This document shows, piece after piece, positions 1 through 9,523 of a stretch of 64,000 nucleotides of DNA (positions are counted from its first letter, which is position 1; each line of letters starts with the position of its first letter). Location: NCBI GenBank assembly GCA_013697785.1, contig JACCWE010000014.1, positions 1-64,000 on the forward strand, given 5' to 3'. This DNA comes from Gemmatimonadaceae bacterium (GTDB lineage Bacteria > Gemmatimonadota > Gemmatimonadetes > Gemmatimonadales > Gemmatimonadaceae). The position numbers and the translations under genes were made by a program. Below the pieces are notes generated by a model that worked only from the letters and a program-made list of their open reading frames with translations, ran no database searches and was not told where the DNA came from.

Positions 1-196
1 CGTGCAGCCGCCGCATGTGCTCGTCGACGCGGAACACGGCCGGGCCGCCGGGCGTCTCATAGCAGCGCACGCCCTCGAAGACGCTCGATGCATAGTGAAC
101 GGCGTGACTCATCACGTGGATGGTCGCGTCGTCCCAGGCGACGAACTGACCGTCGCGCCAAATCTTGGTCGTGCGTCCGGATGGGGTCTCGGCCAT
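1..196 (-). CDS. ilvE: Branched-chain amino acid aminotransferase, N-terminal part (runs off left edge)
   Basis: Reverse-strand translation from ATG at 196: MAETPSGRTTKIWRDGQFVAWDDATIHVMSHAVHYASSVFEGVRCYETPGGPAVFRVDEHMRRLH, typical IlvE N-terminus (VHYASSVFEGVRCY). Not in the ORF track because it is truncated. Confidence 0.88.
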   Translation of the reverse strand, partial: MAETPSGRTTKIWRDGQFVAWDDATIHVMSHAVHYASSVFEGVRCYETPGGPAVFRVDEHMRRLH

Positions 197-302
197 GATT
201 TCCCAGAGGCGTCGGCGAACAAATGAGGGACTCGACCTAAAATAGCGGGGGACGCGGAAGGCGCGCCAGAGCTTTTGAGCCGGTCGAAGGCCCAGTGAGC
301 GA

Positions 303-1625
303 CTAGATGTGCTCGCGCAGCCCCGTCACGATGTCCACAACGCGACCGTGCAGCTCGAGATCCTCGTTGAGCAGCTCCCAGTTCCACACCTTCGGAGTCC
401 CGGCCACCGACACGAACTTCGCCGGCTCCGCTCCGAGCGCGAAGACGAGCGCGGATTCCGGATCGGCGTCGGCGGAGCCCGCGAGCGAGGACAGATCGAA
501 GCAGGCGAGATCTGCCTCCTTCCCCACCTCGAGCGATCCGATGCGATCGGCGAGCCCCAGCGCGCGCGCGCCGCCCAGCGTCGCGAGCTCGATCGCGCGC
601 GCGGCGGGGAGCGCGTTTGCGCGCGATGCGCGCACGCGTTGCGCGAGCACCGCGATGCGCGACTCTTCGAGGAGATGCATCCGGTTGTTTGCAGCCATCG
701 AGTCGGAGCCGAGTCCGACCGGGATGCCGGCGTCGAGCATCGCGAGCAACGGCGCGATGCCGTGTCCGAGCTTCGCGTTGGAGATCGGACAGTGGGCGAC
801 GGTACTCCCGCTCTGCGCTATCGCATCGATGTCTGTGTCGCTCACGCGAACGCAGTGGATGAGCAGCGGATGCGCGTCGAGCACGCCGAGCTTCGCGAGG
901 AGCGCGATCGGAGACGTCGCTCGCGGCGCGACCGGAAAGCCGCGCGCGCGATGCCCATCGGCGAACGGGCCCTCTCCCTCGGTGACGAACCGATGCTCCG
1001 CATCCGACTCGGCGATGTGGATCGCGATGCGTCTGCCGGAGCGGGCGACGAGCGCGAAGAGCGGATCGGAGACGGTGTACGGCGCGTGCGGCGAGACGCC
1101 GACATGCTGGAGCTCCGTCTCGAACAGCTCATGTCGCGCGAGCTGTTCGGCGAGGCGCGCGGCCGCATCGCTCACGGCTATCGGATCGGCGGTGGGAGAG
1201 AAGACCTCCTGGTACATGATCCCGCGCACGCCGCGCTCGCGCATCGCCTCGAGTGACGCGCCCGAATCGCAGGTATCGGCGTACGTCGTGATGCCTGCTC
1301 GTACGCCCTCGGCGATTCCGAATCGTGCCGAGTCGAGAAAGCGCTCGGGCGTCATCACGGCGACTTTGAGCGCCTGCAGGCGTACGATCCAGTCGCGGAA
1401 CGTCAGATCCTCGAGCAGTCCGCGAAAGACCGTGAGCTCGAGATGCGTGTGCGCGTTGACGAGCCCCGGAAGGAGAGCGCAGTCACCGAGATCTCGATCG
1501 ACGCCGTCCGGGGCGGTCTCTCGCGGGCCGACGTAGACGATTCGACCTGCGAGCTCCACGACCGTACCGTCGCGAATGGGCGGCGACGAGATCGGCAAAA
1601 CCCAGCGTGCGTGGTAGCGGATCAC
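303..1625 (-). CDS. Amidohydrolase / deaminase family protein (MtaD/TrzA-like; aminodeoxyfutalosine deaminase possible)
   Basis: 440 aa; NAHTHLE metal motif, HIAESDAE, IHCVRVSDTD, GLGSDSMAANN motifs of the cyclic deaminase amidohydrolases. Confidence 0.85.
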   Translation of the reverse strand: MIRYHARWVLPISSPPIRDGTVVELAGRIVYVGPRETAPDGVDRDLGDCALLPGLVNAHTHLELTVFRGLLEDLTFRDWIVRLQALKVAVMTPERFLDSARFGIAEGVRAGITTYADTCDSGASLEAMRERGVRGIMYQEVFSPTADPIAVSDAAARLAEQLARHELFETELQHVGVSPHAPYTVSDPLFALVARSGRRIAIHIAESDAEHRFVTEGEGPFADGHRARGFPVAPRATSPIALLAKLGVLDAHPLLIHCVRVSDTDIDAIAQSGSTVAHCPISNAKLGHGIAPLLAMLDAGIPVGLGSDSMAANNRMHLLEESRIAVLAQRVRASRANALPAARAIELATLGGARALGLADRIGSLEVGKEADLACFDLSSLAGSADADPESALVFALGAEPAKFVSVAGTPKVWNWELLNEDLELHGRVVDIVTGLREHI

Positions 1626-2380
1626 CGAGCGGCGCGCGTCCCGTGCACGAACGGATCGAACAGCGAGCTCTCCTCGGCGCCGACGCGCTTCGCCAACTCG
1701 AGCGGAAAGGCGAGATCGCCAACCTGCGCGCGTGTGTGTCCGTCGGAGCCGAGGGAGAGCTGGACGCCGCGATCGTACGCGCGCTGTACGAGGCGCTCGT
1801 GCGGGCGGTAGCGATTCGAGATCTCGAACGCGATTCCGGCGTCGAAGAGCGCGTCGACCATGCGCTCTTCGCGCGCATCGGTCCAGAGCTCGTCGGTGGG
1901 GAGATTCCGAATCGGGAGTGGAAGGAGAGTCGGATGTGCGAGGATATCCACCGGCATCTCGGAGGCGAGTCGCTCGAGATCATCGAGGTGCAGATCCATG
2001 TACTTCGATGCCGTGAGCAAATCCGGTAGGGTGCGACGGAACATGCTGAGCGGACGACCGGCGCCCGGGACGTGCACGGCGTGCAGTGAGCCTATCCGAT
2101 GAGTGAAGCGCGCGGCCAGATCGTCCGGAAGCTCGCGCCAGAGCAAATCATGAAAACAGAACTCCCCGCCAATCGCGACGTCGTACGGCTCGAGCTCATC
2201 GAGATACGCGCGCACCGCGTCGACGGACTTCACCGCGAGCGAGACATCGGTGGAGAGGTGATCGGTGACGCTCGGGCGCACGCCGCGCGCACGCACGAGC
2301 TCGATGAGCTCCGGCACCGTGAGCTCGCCGTCGGACATCGTGGTGTGCGCGTGGCAGTCGATCGGAGTCCAGCCCGTCAC
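1622..2380 (-). CDS. PHP-domain metal-dependent phosphoesterase-like protein
   Basis: GTG start at 2380 (VTGWTPIDCHAHTTMSDGELTVPELIELVRARGVRPSVTDH...), HCHAHTTMSDG and SLGSDGHT motifs; longer ORF call overlaps PBP in another frame so start trimmed; overlaps both neighbours by 4 nt. Confidence 0.8.
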   Translation of the reverse strand: MTGWTPIDCHAHTTMSDGELTVPELIELVRARGVRPSVTDHLSTDVSLAVKSVDAVRAYLDELEPYDVAIGGEFCFHDLLWRELPDDLAARFTHRIGSLHAVHVPGAGRPLSMFRRTLPDLLTASKYMDLHLDDLERLASEMPVDILAHPTLLPLPIRNLPTDELWTDAREERMVDALFDAGIAFEISNRYRPHERLVQRAYDRGVQLSLGSDGHTRAQVGDLAFPLELAKRVGAEESSLFDPFVHGTRAAR

Positions 2381-4644
2381 GGTTTGGTCGGATGGAAAGG
2401 ATCGATCGGGCCGCGCACCGTGTCGCGCACCGGAGATGCGGTGGGCACCGGCGCCGCGTGCGGGCGCACGCTGTTCGGATCCTGCGGCGCTGCTTGAGCT
2501 CCGAATGGCGCGGGCGCCGGCGCCGGGTTGGTGGAATCCGGGAGCGTACCGAACGCACCGCCGCACGACGAGACGGGCTCCGTGCCCTCGATGTAGAACT
2601 CGTTGACGACTTGCGAGTCGGGACAGAACGGGCTGCGCAGCATCCCGCTGTACCTGTCGACCTCGCGCACGACGAGACCCTCGGGACGCGGCCAGTCCGG
2701 CGGTGCGGGGCGGCGCTGGTAGATCTCCGCCATGTACGAGCTCCACGCAGGCGCGACGAGCCGCCCACCTTGCGCGTTCGACTGAATTTTCTGCGGGCGA
2801 TCGAAGCCCATCCAGATTCCGGTCACGAGATCGGGAGTGTAGCCGATGAACCAGACGTCGGTGCCGTCGTTCGTCGTTCCCGTCTTGCCGCCAGCGGGAA
2901 TGTGAAAGCCCGAGGCCCAGACGCTCGCAGCGCTGCCGCGCCGCACGACGTCCTTCATCATGTCGACCATCAGCCACGCCTCTTCGCGTGACAGCGTCTC
3001 GAAGCGCGCGGGCGTCGCTTCCCAGAGCGTCTCGCCCTTCGCGTTCTCGACCTTGAGTACCGCGTTCGGCACCGCGCGGATGCCGAGGGTGGCGAATGCG
3101 GAGTACGCGGCGACCATCTCGATGGGGTAGACGTCGGCCGAGCCGATGTTGATGGACGGGTACGGCGGGATCGGCGTGGTGATGCCGAACTTGCGCGCCA
3201 TCTCGATCACGCTGGACTCGCCGAGCTCCATGCCGAGACGGATCGCGGCGAGGTTGCGCGAGAGGTAGAGCGCCTGGCGCAGCGGGATGCTGCCCATGAA
3301 CTTGAGATCGTAGTTCTGCGGCGTCCACTCCTGCCCGTTGACCTGCGGAACGGTGAGCGCGGAATCGTTGAGCATATACGACGCCGACTTGCCGTTGTGA
3401 ATCGCGTCGGCGTAAACGATTGGCTTGAAGGTCGAGCCGGGCTGACGAAGCGCCTGCGTCGCGCGGTCGAACTTGGAGTCGTCGTAGTCGCGGCCGCCGA
3501 TCAGCGCGCGGATCGCGCCATTTCGCGGATCCATCGAGACGACGGCGCCCTGAAGATAGGGCGAATTCGGCGCGTTGTTCGCCTCGTTCTCGCCGTTCGC
3601 GTTACGCGCGACGTACTCCTCCATCGTCGTGTGCTTGAATGCGCCGTACTTGCCACCCTCGATCGCCTTGATCTGGCGCTCGAGATTACGCTCGGCCGCC
3701 TGCTGCATCTCGATGTCGAGCGTCGTGTAGATCTTGAGTCCGTCGGTGTAGATCTTGTCGCCGAACTGCTGCTCGAGCTGCCGGCGCACGAACTCGACGA
3801 AGTAGGGAGCAAGCTCGCCCGACTCTGCCTTGCGCGCCATCTGCAGCGGATACGACTGCGCGAGGCGCGCGTCGGCATCGGAGATGACGCCTTCCTTCCG
3901 CATCAGGCCGATGATCGTGTTGCGGCGCTGGATCGCACGATCGGGATATTTGCGGGGGTTGTAGCGCTCGGGGCCTTTTGGAAGCGCGGCAAGCGTCGCG
4001 GCCTCGGCGAGATTCACTTCGCGCACCGATTTGCCGAAGTAGTGCTGCGCCGCGGTCTCGACACCGTAGGCGCCGTTACCGAGATAGATCTGATTGAGAT
4101 AGAGCTCGAGGATCTTCTCTTTCGGATAACGCGCTTCGATCTCTCGAGCGACCTTCGCTTCCTTGAGCTTTCGCGTGAGGGTCTTCTCGCGCGAGATCTG
4201 CTCGGAGAAGATGTTTCGCGCGAGCTGCATGGTGAGCGTGGAGAATCCCTGCGCGAAGTTCCTGTGCACGACGTCGGCGGCGAGGGCACCGAAGACGCGC
4301 GTCCAGTCGATGCCCGCGTGATCGTAGAAGCGTTTGTCTTCGGTGATGATGAACGCTTCCTGCACCGGCTTTGGGATGTCCTTGAGCTTGATGAGCGTGC
4401 GGCGCTCGAGTCCGAGCTCGGCTATGAAGCGGCCGTCGGCGGCGAAGAGCTTGCTGGTTTGGCGCGGCTGAAAGGCGTCGAGCTGCGTGGGATCGGGGCA
4501 CGCGCCTTCGCGGCAGACGAGGCTCCACGATGACCAGGCGATGCCGATCGCGAACGCGGTCGCGAAGAGGGCGCCGAGCAGGGTCGCGCGGGCGAGTTTG
4601 GGGCGCGCGCGCCAGAAGCGCCTGCCGAGCGGAAAGTCAGCCAT
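2377..4644 (-). CDS. Penicillin-binding protein 1A family (GT51 transglycosylase + transpeptidase)
   Basis: EDKRFYDHAGIDWTRVFGALAAD..., SRNLAAIRLG, GKTGTTNDGTDVWFIGYTPDLVTGIWMGFD; start placed at MADFPLGRRFWRARPK (TM segment follows). Confidence 0.93.
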   Translation of the reverse strand: MADFPLGRRFWRARPKLARATLLGALFATAFAIGIAWSSWSLVCREGACPDPTQLDAFQPRQTSKLFAADGRFIAELGLERRTLIKLKDIPKPVQEAFIITEDKRFYDHAGIDWTRVFGALAADVVHRNFAQGFSTLTMQLARNIFSEQISREKTLTRKLKEAKVAREIEARYPKEKILELYLNQIYLGNGAYGVETAAQHYFGKSVREVNLAEAATLAALPKGPERYNPRKYPDRAIQRRNTIIGLMRKEGVISDADARLAQSYPLQMARKAESGELAPYFVEFVRRQLEQQFGDKIYTDGLKIYTTLDIEMQQAAERNLERQIKAIEGGKYGAFKHTTMEEYVARNANGENEANNAPNSPYLQGAVVSMDPRNGAIRALIGGRDYDDSKFDRATQALRQPGSTFKPIVYADAIHNGKSASYMLNDSALTVPQVNGQEWTPQNYDLKFMGSIPLRQALYLSRNLAAIRLGMELGESSVIEMARKFGITTPIPPYPSINIGSADVYPIEMVAAYSAFATLGIRAVPNAVLKVENAKGETLWEATPARFETLSREEAWLMVDMMKDVVRRGSAASVWASGFHIPAGGKTGTTNDGTDVWFIGYTPDLVTGIWMGFDRPQKIQSNAQGGRLVAPAWSSYMAEIYQRRPAPPDWPRPEGLVVREVDRYSGMLRSPFCPDSQVVNEFYIEGTEPVSSCGGAFGTLPDSTNPAPAPAPFGAQAAPQDPNSVRPHAAPVPTASPVRDTVRGPIDPFHPTKP

Positions 4645-4729
4645 ATGCCAGTGAAATCTTAGCCTCTGGCGAGGGGTGCGGCAACGCGGTCGTCGTGACA
4701 CAACCGCGTGTGTCATCTATGTTTGTGCG

Positions 4730-6019
4730 ATGTCCAAGATGAATTCTCTGCTCGAAGAGCTGACGTGGCGCGGGCTGCTCTATCAGCACACTGAGCCGCT
4801 GGATGCGGCGCTGACCGCGGGCGTCGTAACCGGCTATTGCGGCTTCGATCCGACTGCGACGAGCCTGCACGTCGGGAATCTCGTTCCGGTGATGGGGCTC
4901 GCGCATCTGCAGCGCGCGGGACATCGCCCGATCGTGCTGATTGGTGGCGGCACCGGGATGATCGGAGACCCGAGCGGGAAGACGGCCGAGCGCCAGCTAA
5001 ACACGTCGGAGACTGTCGAGAAGAATTCGCGCGCGATTCAGAAGCAGCTCGAGAGGTTTCTGGAGTTCGGCGAGCCGCGTGACGCGATCATGCGCGACAA
5101 TGCGGAGTGGCTGCTCGAGATGGGCGCTGTGGACTTCATGCGTGAGGTCGGGAAGCACTTCACGGTGAACTACATGATGCAGAAGGACTCGGTGCGCGCG
5201 CGCATGGAGGAGGGGGGAATCTCGTACACAGAATTCAGCTACATGCTGCTGCAGGCGAAGGACTTTCTCGAACTGAATCGGCGAGTTGGGTGCACGCTGC
5301 AGATCGGGGGGAGCGATCAGTGGGGGAACATTACGGCTGGCATCGAGCTGCTGCGCAGGGTTGAGGGAGTGGAGGCGCATGCGCTGACGATGCCGCTGGT
5401 GACGACGGCGGCGGGGACGAAGTTCGGGAAGACGGAGGCGGGAGCGGTGTGGCTGGATCCTGTTCTTACGTCGCCGTATCGGTTTTATCAGTTCTGGGTG
5501 AATGTGGATGATCGGGATGCGTCTCGGTTCTTGCGCTTTTTCACTCTGATGTCGAGGGAGGAGATCGAGGCGCTGGAGCTGGAGCTCGCTGCGCATCCGG
5601 AGCGGAGAGTAGCGCAGCAGGCGCTCGCGCGGGACGTGACGACGCGGGTACATGGCGTGAAGGCGGCGAAGGCGGCGGCGGATGTGTCGGCGCTGTTGTT
5701 CGGGCGCGGGGAGGCTGCTGCTTTGTCGGCGGACGCGTTGGAGGCGTTGAGGGAGGAGGTGCCGTTCGTCTCGATCCCTGCGCTCCCTGCTGAGGGAATA
5801 GATGCGACGGATCTCTTCGTCGCGGCGAAGCTCGCGGCGAGCAAGGGGGCAGCGAAGCGGCTGCTCGAGCAGGGAGGGTTGTCGGTGAACGGAGGGAAGT
5901 TGAGCGCCGAGCAGCGCATCGTGCGTAGCGAGATGATGCTTGCGGGGGGGCACCTGCTGCTGCGGAAGGGAGCGCGGGACTATGCGCTCGTGCGGGTGAG
6001 TGCTGAGGCGGGTGATTGA
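4730..6019 (+). CDS. tyrS: Tyrosyl-tRNA synthetase
   Basis: MSKMNSLLEELTWRGLLYQHTEPLDAAL...GFDPTATSLHVGNLVPVMGL...GGSDQWGNI...KFGKTEAGAVWLD; C-terminal S4-like domain. Confidence 0.97.
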   Translation: MSKMNSLLEELTWRGLLYQHTEPLDAALTAGVVTGYCGFDPTATSLHVGNLVPVMGLAHLQRAGHRPIVLIGGGTGMIGDPSGKTAERQLNTSETVEKNSRAIQKQLERFLEFGEPRDAIMRDNAEWLLEMGAVDFMREVGKHFTVNYMMQKDSVRARMEEGGISYTEFSYMLLQAKDFLELNRRVGCTLQIGGSDQWGNITAGIELLRRVEGVEAHALTMPLVTTAAGTKFGKTEAGAVWLDPVLTSPYRFYQFWVNVDDRDASRFLRFFTLMSREEIEALELELAAHPERRVAQQALARDVTTRVHGVKAAKAAADVSALLFGRGEAAALSADALEALREEVPFVSIPALPAEGIDATDLFVAAKLAASKGAAKRLLEQGGLSVNGGKLSAEQRIVRSEMMLAGGHLLLRKGARDYALVRVSAEAGD

Positions 6020-6034
6020 AGCCGGACCACGGGC

Positions 6035-6536
6035 GTGAACGCGCTGGCGGCTGTAAGTGCTGCGCTTCAGCAGCTTCAAGGGGCCCGGCTCGTGGCACTT
6101 GGCCGTGCCGCGAGTCTAGAGCATTTCACTTTTCGCGAAGTGAGTGGCCGCGAGGTATTTCTGCACCTCGAGTGCCCGTGGCGTCTGTCTGATTCGTCGG
6201 GCATCCTTGTTGGTCGCGCAGATTACCGGCGGCGGTCAGCGACCGACGTCACGGACGAAGACCTCGATGCTGGAGTGATAGGTAGCACTCTTCGTGATCT
6301 GAAAAACACCAATATTCGCGAGCGCAATTTCCGGCGACGCGACTGAAGTAGAGAACGCCGCAATCGACAAATTCAACGGCTTAAAAATCCACTTCAGCAA
6401 TGGCTTGTTACTGGAAGCGTTCACCGACGCTTCGTCCACCGCGCACGACGAATGGGAATACTGGCGTCTCTTCGAACGTGATCATCTTCATATCGTCGTG
6501 ACGAGCGACGGTCCGGAGCTTCACGGCCGCGACTAG
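6035..6536 (+). pseudogene. Small protein gene split by an apparent 1-nt insertion (or undergoing frameshifting); pattern ...EVFLHLECPWRLSDSSGILVGRADY... / ...GLKIHFSNGLLLEAFTD...DEWEYWRLF...DHLHIVV
   Basis: Frame 1 ORF 6035-6346 degenerates after ...GSTLRDLK; frame +1 continues TPIFASAISGDATEVENAAIDKFNGLKIHFSNGLLLEAFTDASSTAHDEWEYWRLFERDHLHIVVTSDGPELHGRD* ending 6536. Removing one A from the AAAAA run at 6302-6306 joins them. Confidence 0.6.
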
Positions 6537-6540
6537 ACGA

Positions 6541-6770
6541 TCGAGCTTGCCGGCGATCGAATCCACTGCTCATCACTTGCGGCTCACCCAATTCTCCGAC
6601 CACATCAGTCTGCGGCAGGATGCCATCTTCGGCCATTCGCACTTCGTTTATGATGCGCCGGCGCTAACGCTGACGATCACCTTCGTCAACGGTCGTCGCT
6701 ACCATTAGCACGAAGCGCCGGCGGAGGTCGCCGACGCGATGCGTTCGGTGTTTGCGAAGGGCGAATCTTC
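6541..6770 (+). pseudogene. Remnant resembling a KTSC-domain small protein, interrupted by in-frame TAG
   Basis: Translation ...FVYDAPALTLTITFVNGRRYH*HEAPAEVADAMRSVFAKGES... resembles KTSC pattern (YD...L.v.F.nGr.Y.y..vP.ev...l..A.S.G); stop TAG at 6706-6708; no start codon clearly assigned. Confidence 0.4.
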
Positions 6771-6858
6771 AGCACGCACGCTCGCGATCGCTTCCACTTA
6801 TTGCCGAGGACTGTTCCCGTGCGCGAGATCCTCTATCCGCTACGCGACGTGCCAGCGG

Positions 6859-9519
6859 CTACTCCGAACTGATCGCGATGAGCGGATCCGATCGCGAAGC
6901 CCTCCGCGCGGGCGGGAGAGACGCGAGCATTGCAACCACCGCCAGCAGTGCAGTGACGGCCGTGAGCACGACCAGGTCGACGCTGCCGACGCCGAAGAGG
7001 ATTCCTCGAAGCAGGCGACTCACGCCGATCGCGCCCACTACGCCGCACGCCACACCTGCGATGGTGACGACGGCGCTCTCGCGGAGCACCATTCGCACGA
7101 TGCCGCGCGCGGTCGCTCCGAGTGCGACGCGAATTCCGATTTCGCGAGTCCGGCGCGACACCGCTGCCGACATCAGTCCGTAGATACCCATGGCGGCAAG
7201 GAGGAGCGCCAGAATCGCAAAGAGTCCGAGGAGCACTGCCGTGAAACGCGTGCGAGCGGCGGAGGTCGTCACGGCATCGTCGAGTGGGCGAATCCCGCTC
7301 ACGGGTACCGTGGGATCGATCGCCGCAATCCGGGTACGCAGCGACTGCTGGATCGAGGCAACGTCGGGATCACTCGAGGTTTGCAGAATGAGATGCATCT
7401 CCTGAGCGAAGCCCTGATTCATCGGCATGTAAATGGAAGGGTCCGAGCCTGCGCTCAGGCTGTCACGCTTCACATTTCCAACGACCCCCACGATGGTGAT
7501 CCAGTCCGGAAGCCACACGTAGCGGATGCGCTGCCCGACTGCGTCCTCCCTGGGCCACAGTGTTCTCGCCGCCTCTGCGTCGACGATCGCGACTGGCGGT
7601 GCGCCTTGCCGGTCGGAGTCTCGGAAGTCTCGTCCGCGCAGCAGCGGAATTCGCATCACCCTGAAAAAATCTGCAGTCACCGTAGTTCGAACTGGTAGCG
7701 CGGGCACGCCGCCAACTGGAGTGGGATGCGCCTCGACCTCCATCGCCGCAGGGTAGGCAGTCGCGCCAAAGGGAAGCGCACTGGCGGCCGCAGCCAGACG
7801 GATGCCCGGTACCGTCCTGCTCCGTTCGATCACGGCATTGTAAAACGCCGGTGCGCGCGCTGCCGTGTCGGCGTCGAAGCTCGGGAGCGGGATTTCCGTG
7901 ATGAGCACGTGCGCCGTATCGAAGCCGAGGTCGACTTGCCGGAGTTGCCACAGGCTCTTGAGAACGAGCGCTGCTGCGGTCACGATGATGACGGCGAGCG
8001 CCACCTGCACGATGGCGAGGGTGCGCATAGCCGATGAGTGCCGGGGCGAGTCGCCGGTGCGGCTGTCCTTTCGCAACGACGATTGCACGTCCACTCGTCT
8101 CGCACGCAGCGCCGGGAGGAGTGCAAACGCGATTCCACTCACCACCGCCAGAATGAACGTGAAGGCGAGCACGTGGGCATCTACCCGTATCGATTCCGCG
8201 CGCGGTGTGCCCGGCGGGAGGATCGCGACGAGCGCGCGAACTGCGACGAACGCGATCGCGATCCCGGCGGCGCCACCCACGCCGGCCACGACGAGGCTCT
8301 CCGTGAGTAGCTGCGCCACCACGCGGGCACGACCCGCGCCCAGCGCACTTCGTATTGCAAACTCCCGCTCGCGAGCGGCGGCGCGGTCGACGTACAACGT
8401 GGCGACGTTCACGCATGCGAGCAGGAGCACGAGGCCAACCGCCACGGAGAGCACGAGTATCGTCGGTCGCTCCGAGCCAACGACGGACTCCTGCAACGGG
8501 AGCACATCGGCGTCTCGTCCCCACTCGTCGGGCATCCGCATCGGGAAGCTGCTGCGAGCACGGAGCAGCAGTCCAGGCGCCTCGGCTCTCGCCTGCTCGA
8601 TTGGTAAATCGGACTTGAGTCGACCGATCAAGCGCAGGGGTGAGCCCCACCAATAGGAAGGGGCGGATGGTGTGAAGAGCGCCGGCACCCAGAGCTGCGC
8701 ATCTCCGTGGGCAACTTTGAATGCCGCCGGCATGACCCCGATGATCACGTGCGCGACGCCGTCGATGTTTATCGTGCGCCCGAGCACGGCCGGATCTCCG
8801 CCGAATCGCGCCCGCCACACGGCATGGCTGAGAAGCACTACGCGGTTACTCCCTTCCGCGTTCTCGCCCGGCACGAATGCGCGGCCGATTTCCGGGCGAA
8901 CACCCAGCACGTCGAAGAGGTTGGCCGTGACCGCCGAGGCATCGTAGCGAATGGGGGTGCCTACGCCCGTGACACTCACTTTGATGTCATCTACATAACC
9001 CGCCAGCCCCTCATACGATCGATTGCTCGCACGAAGCAGTTCGTAGATTCCTGGCGCTGCCGCTCCCGTTGTCCACACGCGGACGAGACGTTCGGGATGG
9101 GCGAAGGGAAGTGGTCGAAAGAGCACTCCATTTATGACCGAGTAGATCGCTGCGTTCGCGCCAATCCCGAGCGCTACACATGCGACAGCGATGGCAAAGA
9201 AGCCAGGCGCACGACTGAGTCCGCGAACCGCGAACCGCACATCGCGTTGCCCGACGCCCAGCATCTCGCGCACACGCAGATGTCTCTCCCGCCTCAGCGC
9301 CGACTCTCGCAGGCGCGAATTACCGCTGTCGATCAGGCCGAAGCGCCTGCACGCTTCCTCCCTCGCCTGCTCGGGAGTCAGCCCCCGCGATACGAGCTGC
9401 TCCGCGCGCGCGTCGAGATGGAAGCGGATCTCGTCATCGGTGTCGGCTGTGACGACTTCAGGACGACGGAGCGCCAGTCGGAAATAGCGCTTCGCGCGGG
9501 GAGGCAGACCGGAAGACAC
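6859..9519 (-). CDS. ABC transporter permease of the ADOP (acidobacterial duplicated orphan permease) / MacB-FtsX type
   Basis: 886 aa; N-terminal DDEIRFHLDARAEQLVSRGLTPEQAREEACRRFG signature, two MacB_PCD/FtsX repeats (GIGANAAIYSVINGVLFRPLP...; SRRTREIGIRVALGATARGIVRMVLRE). Confidence 0.92.
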   Translation of the reverse strand: MSSGLPPRAKRYFRLALRRPEVVTADTDDEIRFHLDARAEQLVSRGLTPEQAREEACRRFGLIDSGNSRLRESALRRERHLRVREMLGVGQRDVRFAVRGLSRAPGFFAIAVACVALGIGANAAIYSVINGVLFRPLPFAHPERLVRVWTTGAAAPGIYELLRASNRSYEGLAGYVDDIKVSVTGVGTPIRYDASAVTANLFDVLGVRPEIGRAFVPGENAEGSNRVVLLSHAVWRARFGGDPAVLGRTINIDGVAHVIIGVMPAAFKVAHGDAQLWVPALFTPSAPSYWWGSPLRLIGRLKSDLPIEQARAEAPGLLLRARSSFPMRMPDEWGRDADVLPLQESVVGSERPTILVLSVAVGLVLLLACVNVATLYVDRAAAREREFAIRSALGAGRARVVAQLLTESLVVAGVGGAAGIAIAFVAVRALVAILPPGTPRAESIRVDAHVLAFTFILAVVSGIAFALLPALRARRVDVQSSLRKDSRTGDSPRHSSAMRTLAIVQVALAVIIVTAAALVLKSLWQLRQVDLGFDTAHVLITEIPLPSFDADTAARAPAFYNAVIERSRTVPGIRLAAAASALPFGATAYPAAMEVEAHPTPVGGVPALPVRTTVTADFFRVMRIPLLRGRDFRDSDRQGAPPVAIVDAEAARTLWPREDAVGQRIRYVWLPDWITIVGVVGNVKRDSLSAGSDPSIYMPMNQGFAQEMHLILQTSSDPDVASIQQSLRTRIAAIDPTVPVSGIRPLDDAVTTSAARTRFTAVLLGLFAILALLLAAMGIYGLMSAAVSRRTREIGIRVALGATARGIVRMVLRESAVVTIAGVACGVVGAIGVSRLLRGILFGVGSVDLVVLTAVTALLAVVAMLASLPPARRASRSDPLIAISSE

Positions 9520-9523
9520 GAGA

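Noticed and set aside
1622-3328. 568-aa ORF call covering the PHP gene and half of PBP1A
   Set aside because: N-terminal ~315 residues are out-of-frame translation of the PBP gene; true start is the GTG at 2380.
3397-4533. 378-aa plus-strand ORF opposite PBP1A
   Set aside because: Antisense to strongly motif-supported PBP; composition typical of shadow ORF.
6298-6312. Canonical -1 programmed frameshift site at CTGAAAAAC
   Set aside because: The frame change needed is +1, and the run has only five A residues (GAAAAAC), so the A-AAA-AAC mechanism does not produce the observed downstream frame.
6739-7698. 319-aa plus-strand ORF in the KTSC remnant/ADOP region
   Set aside because: Mostly antisense to the ADOP permease; not supported by any motif.
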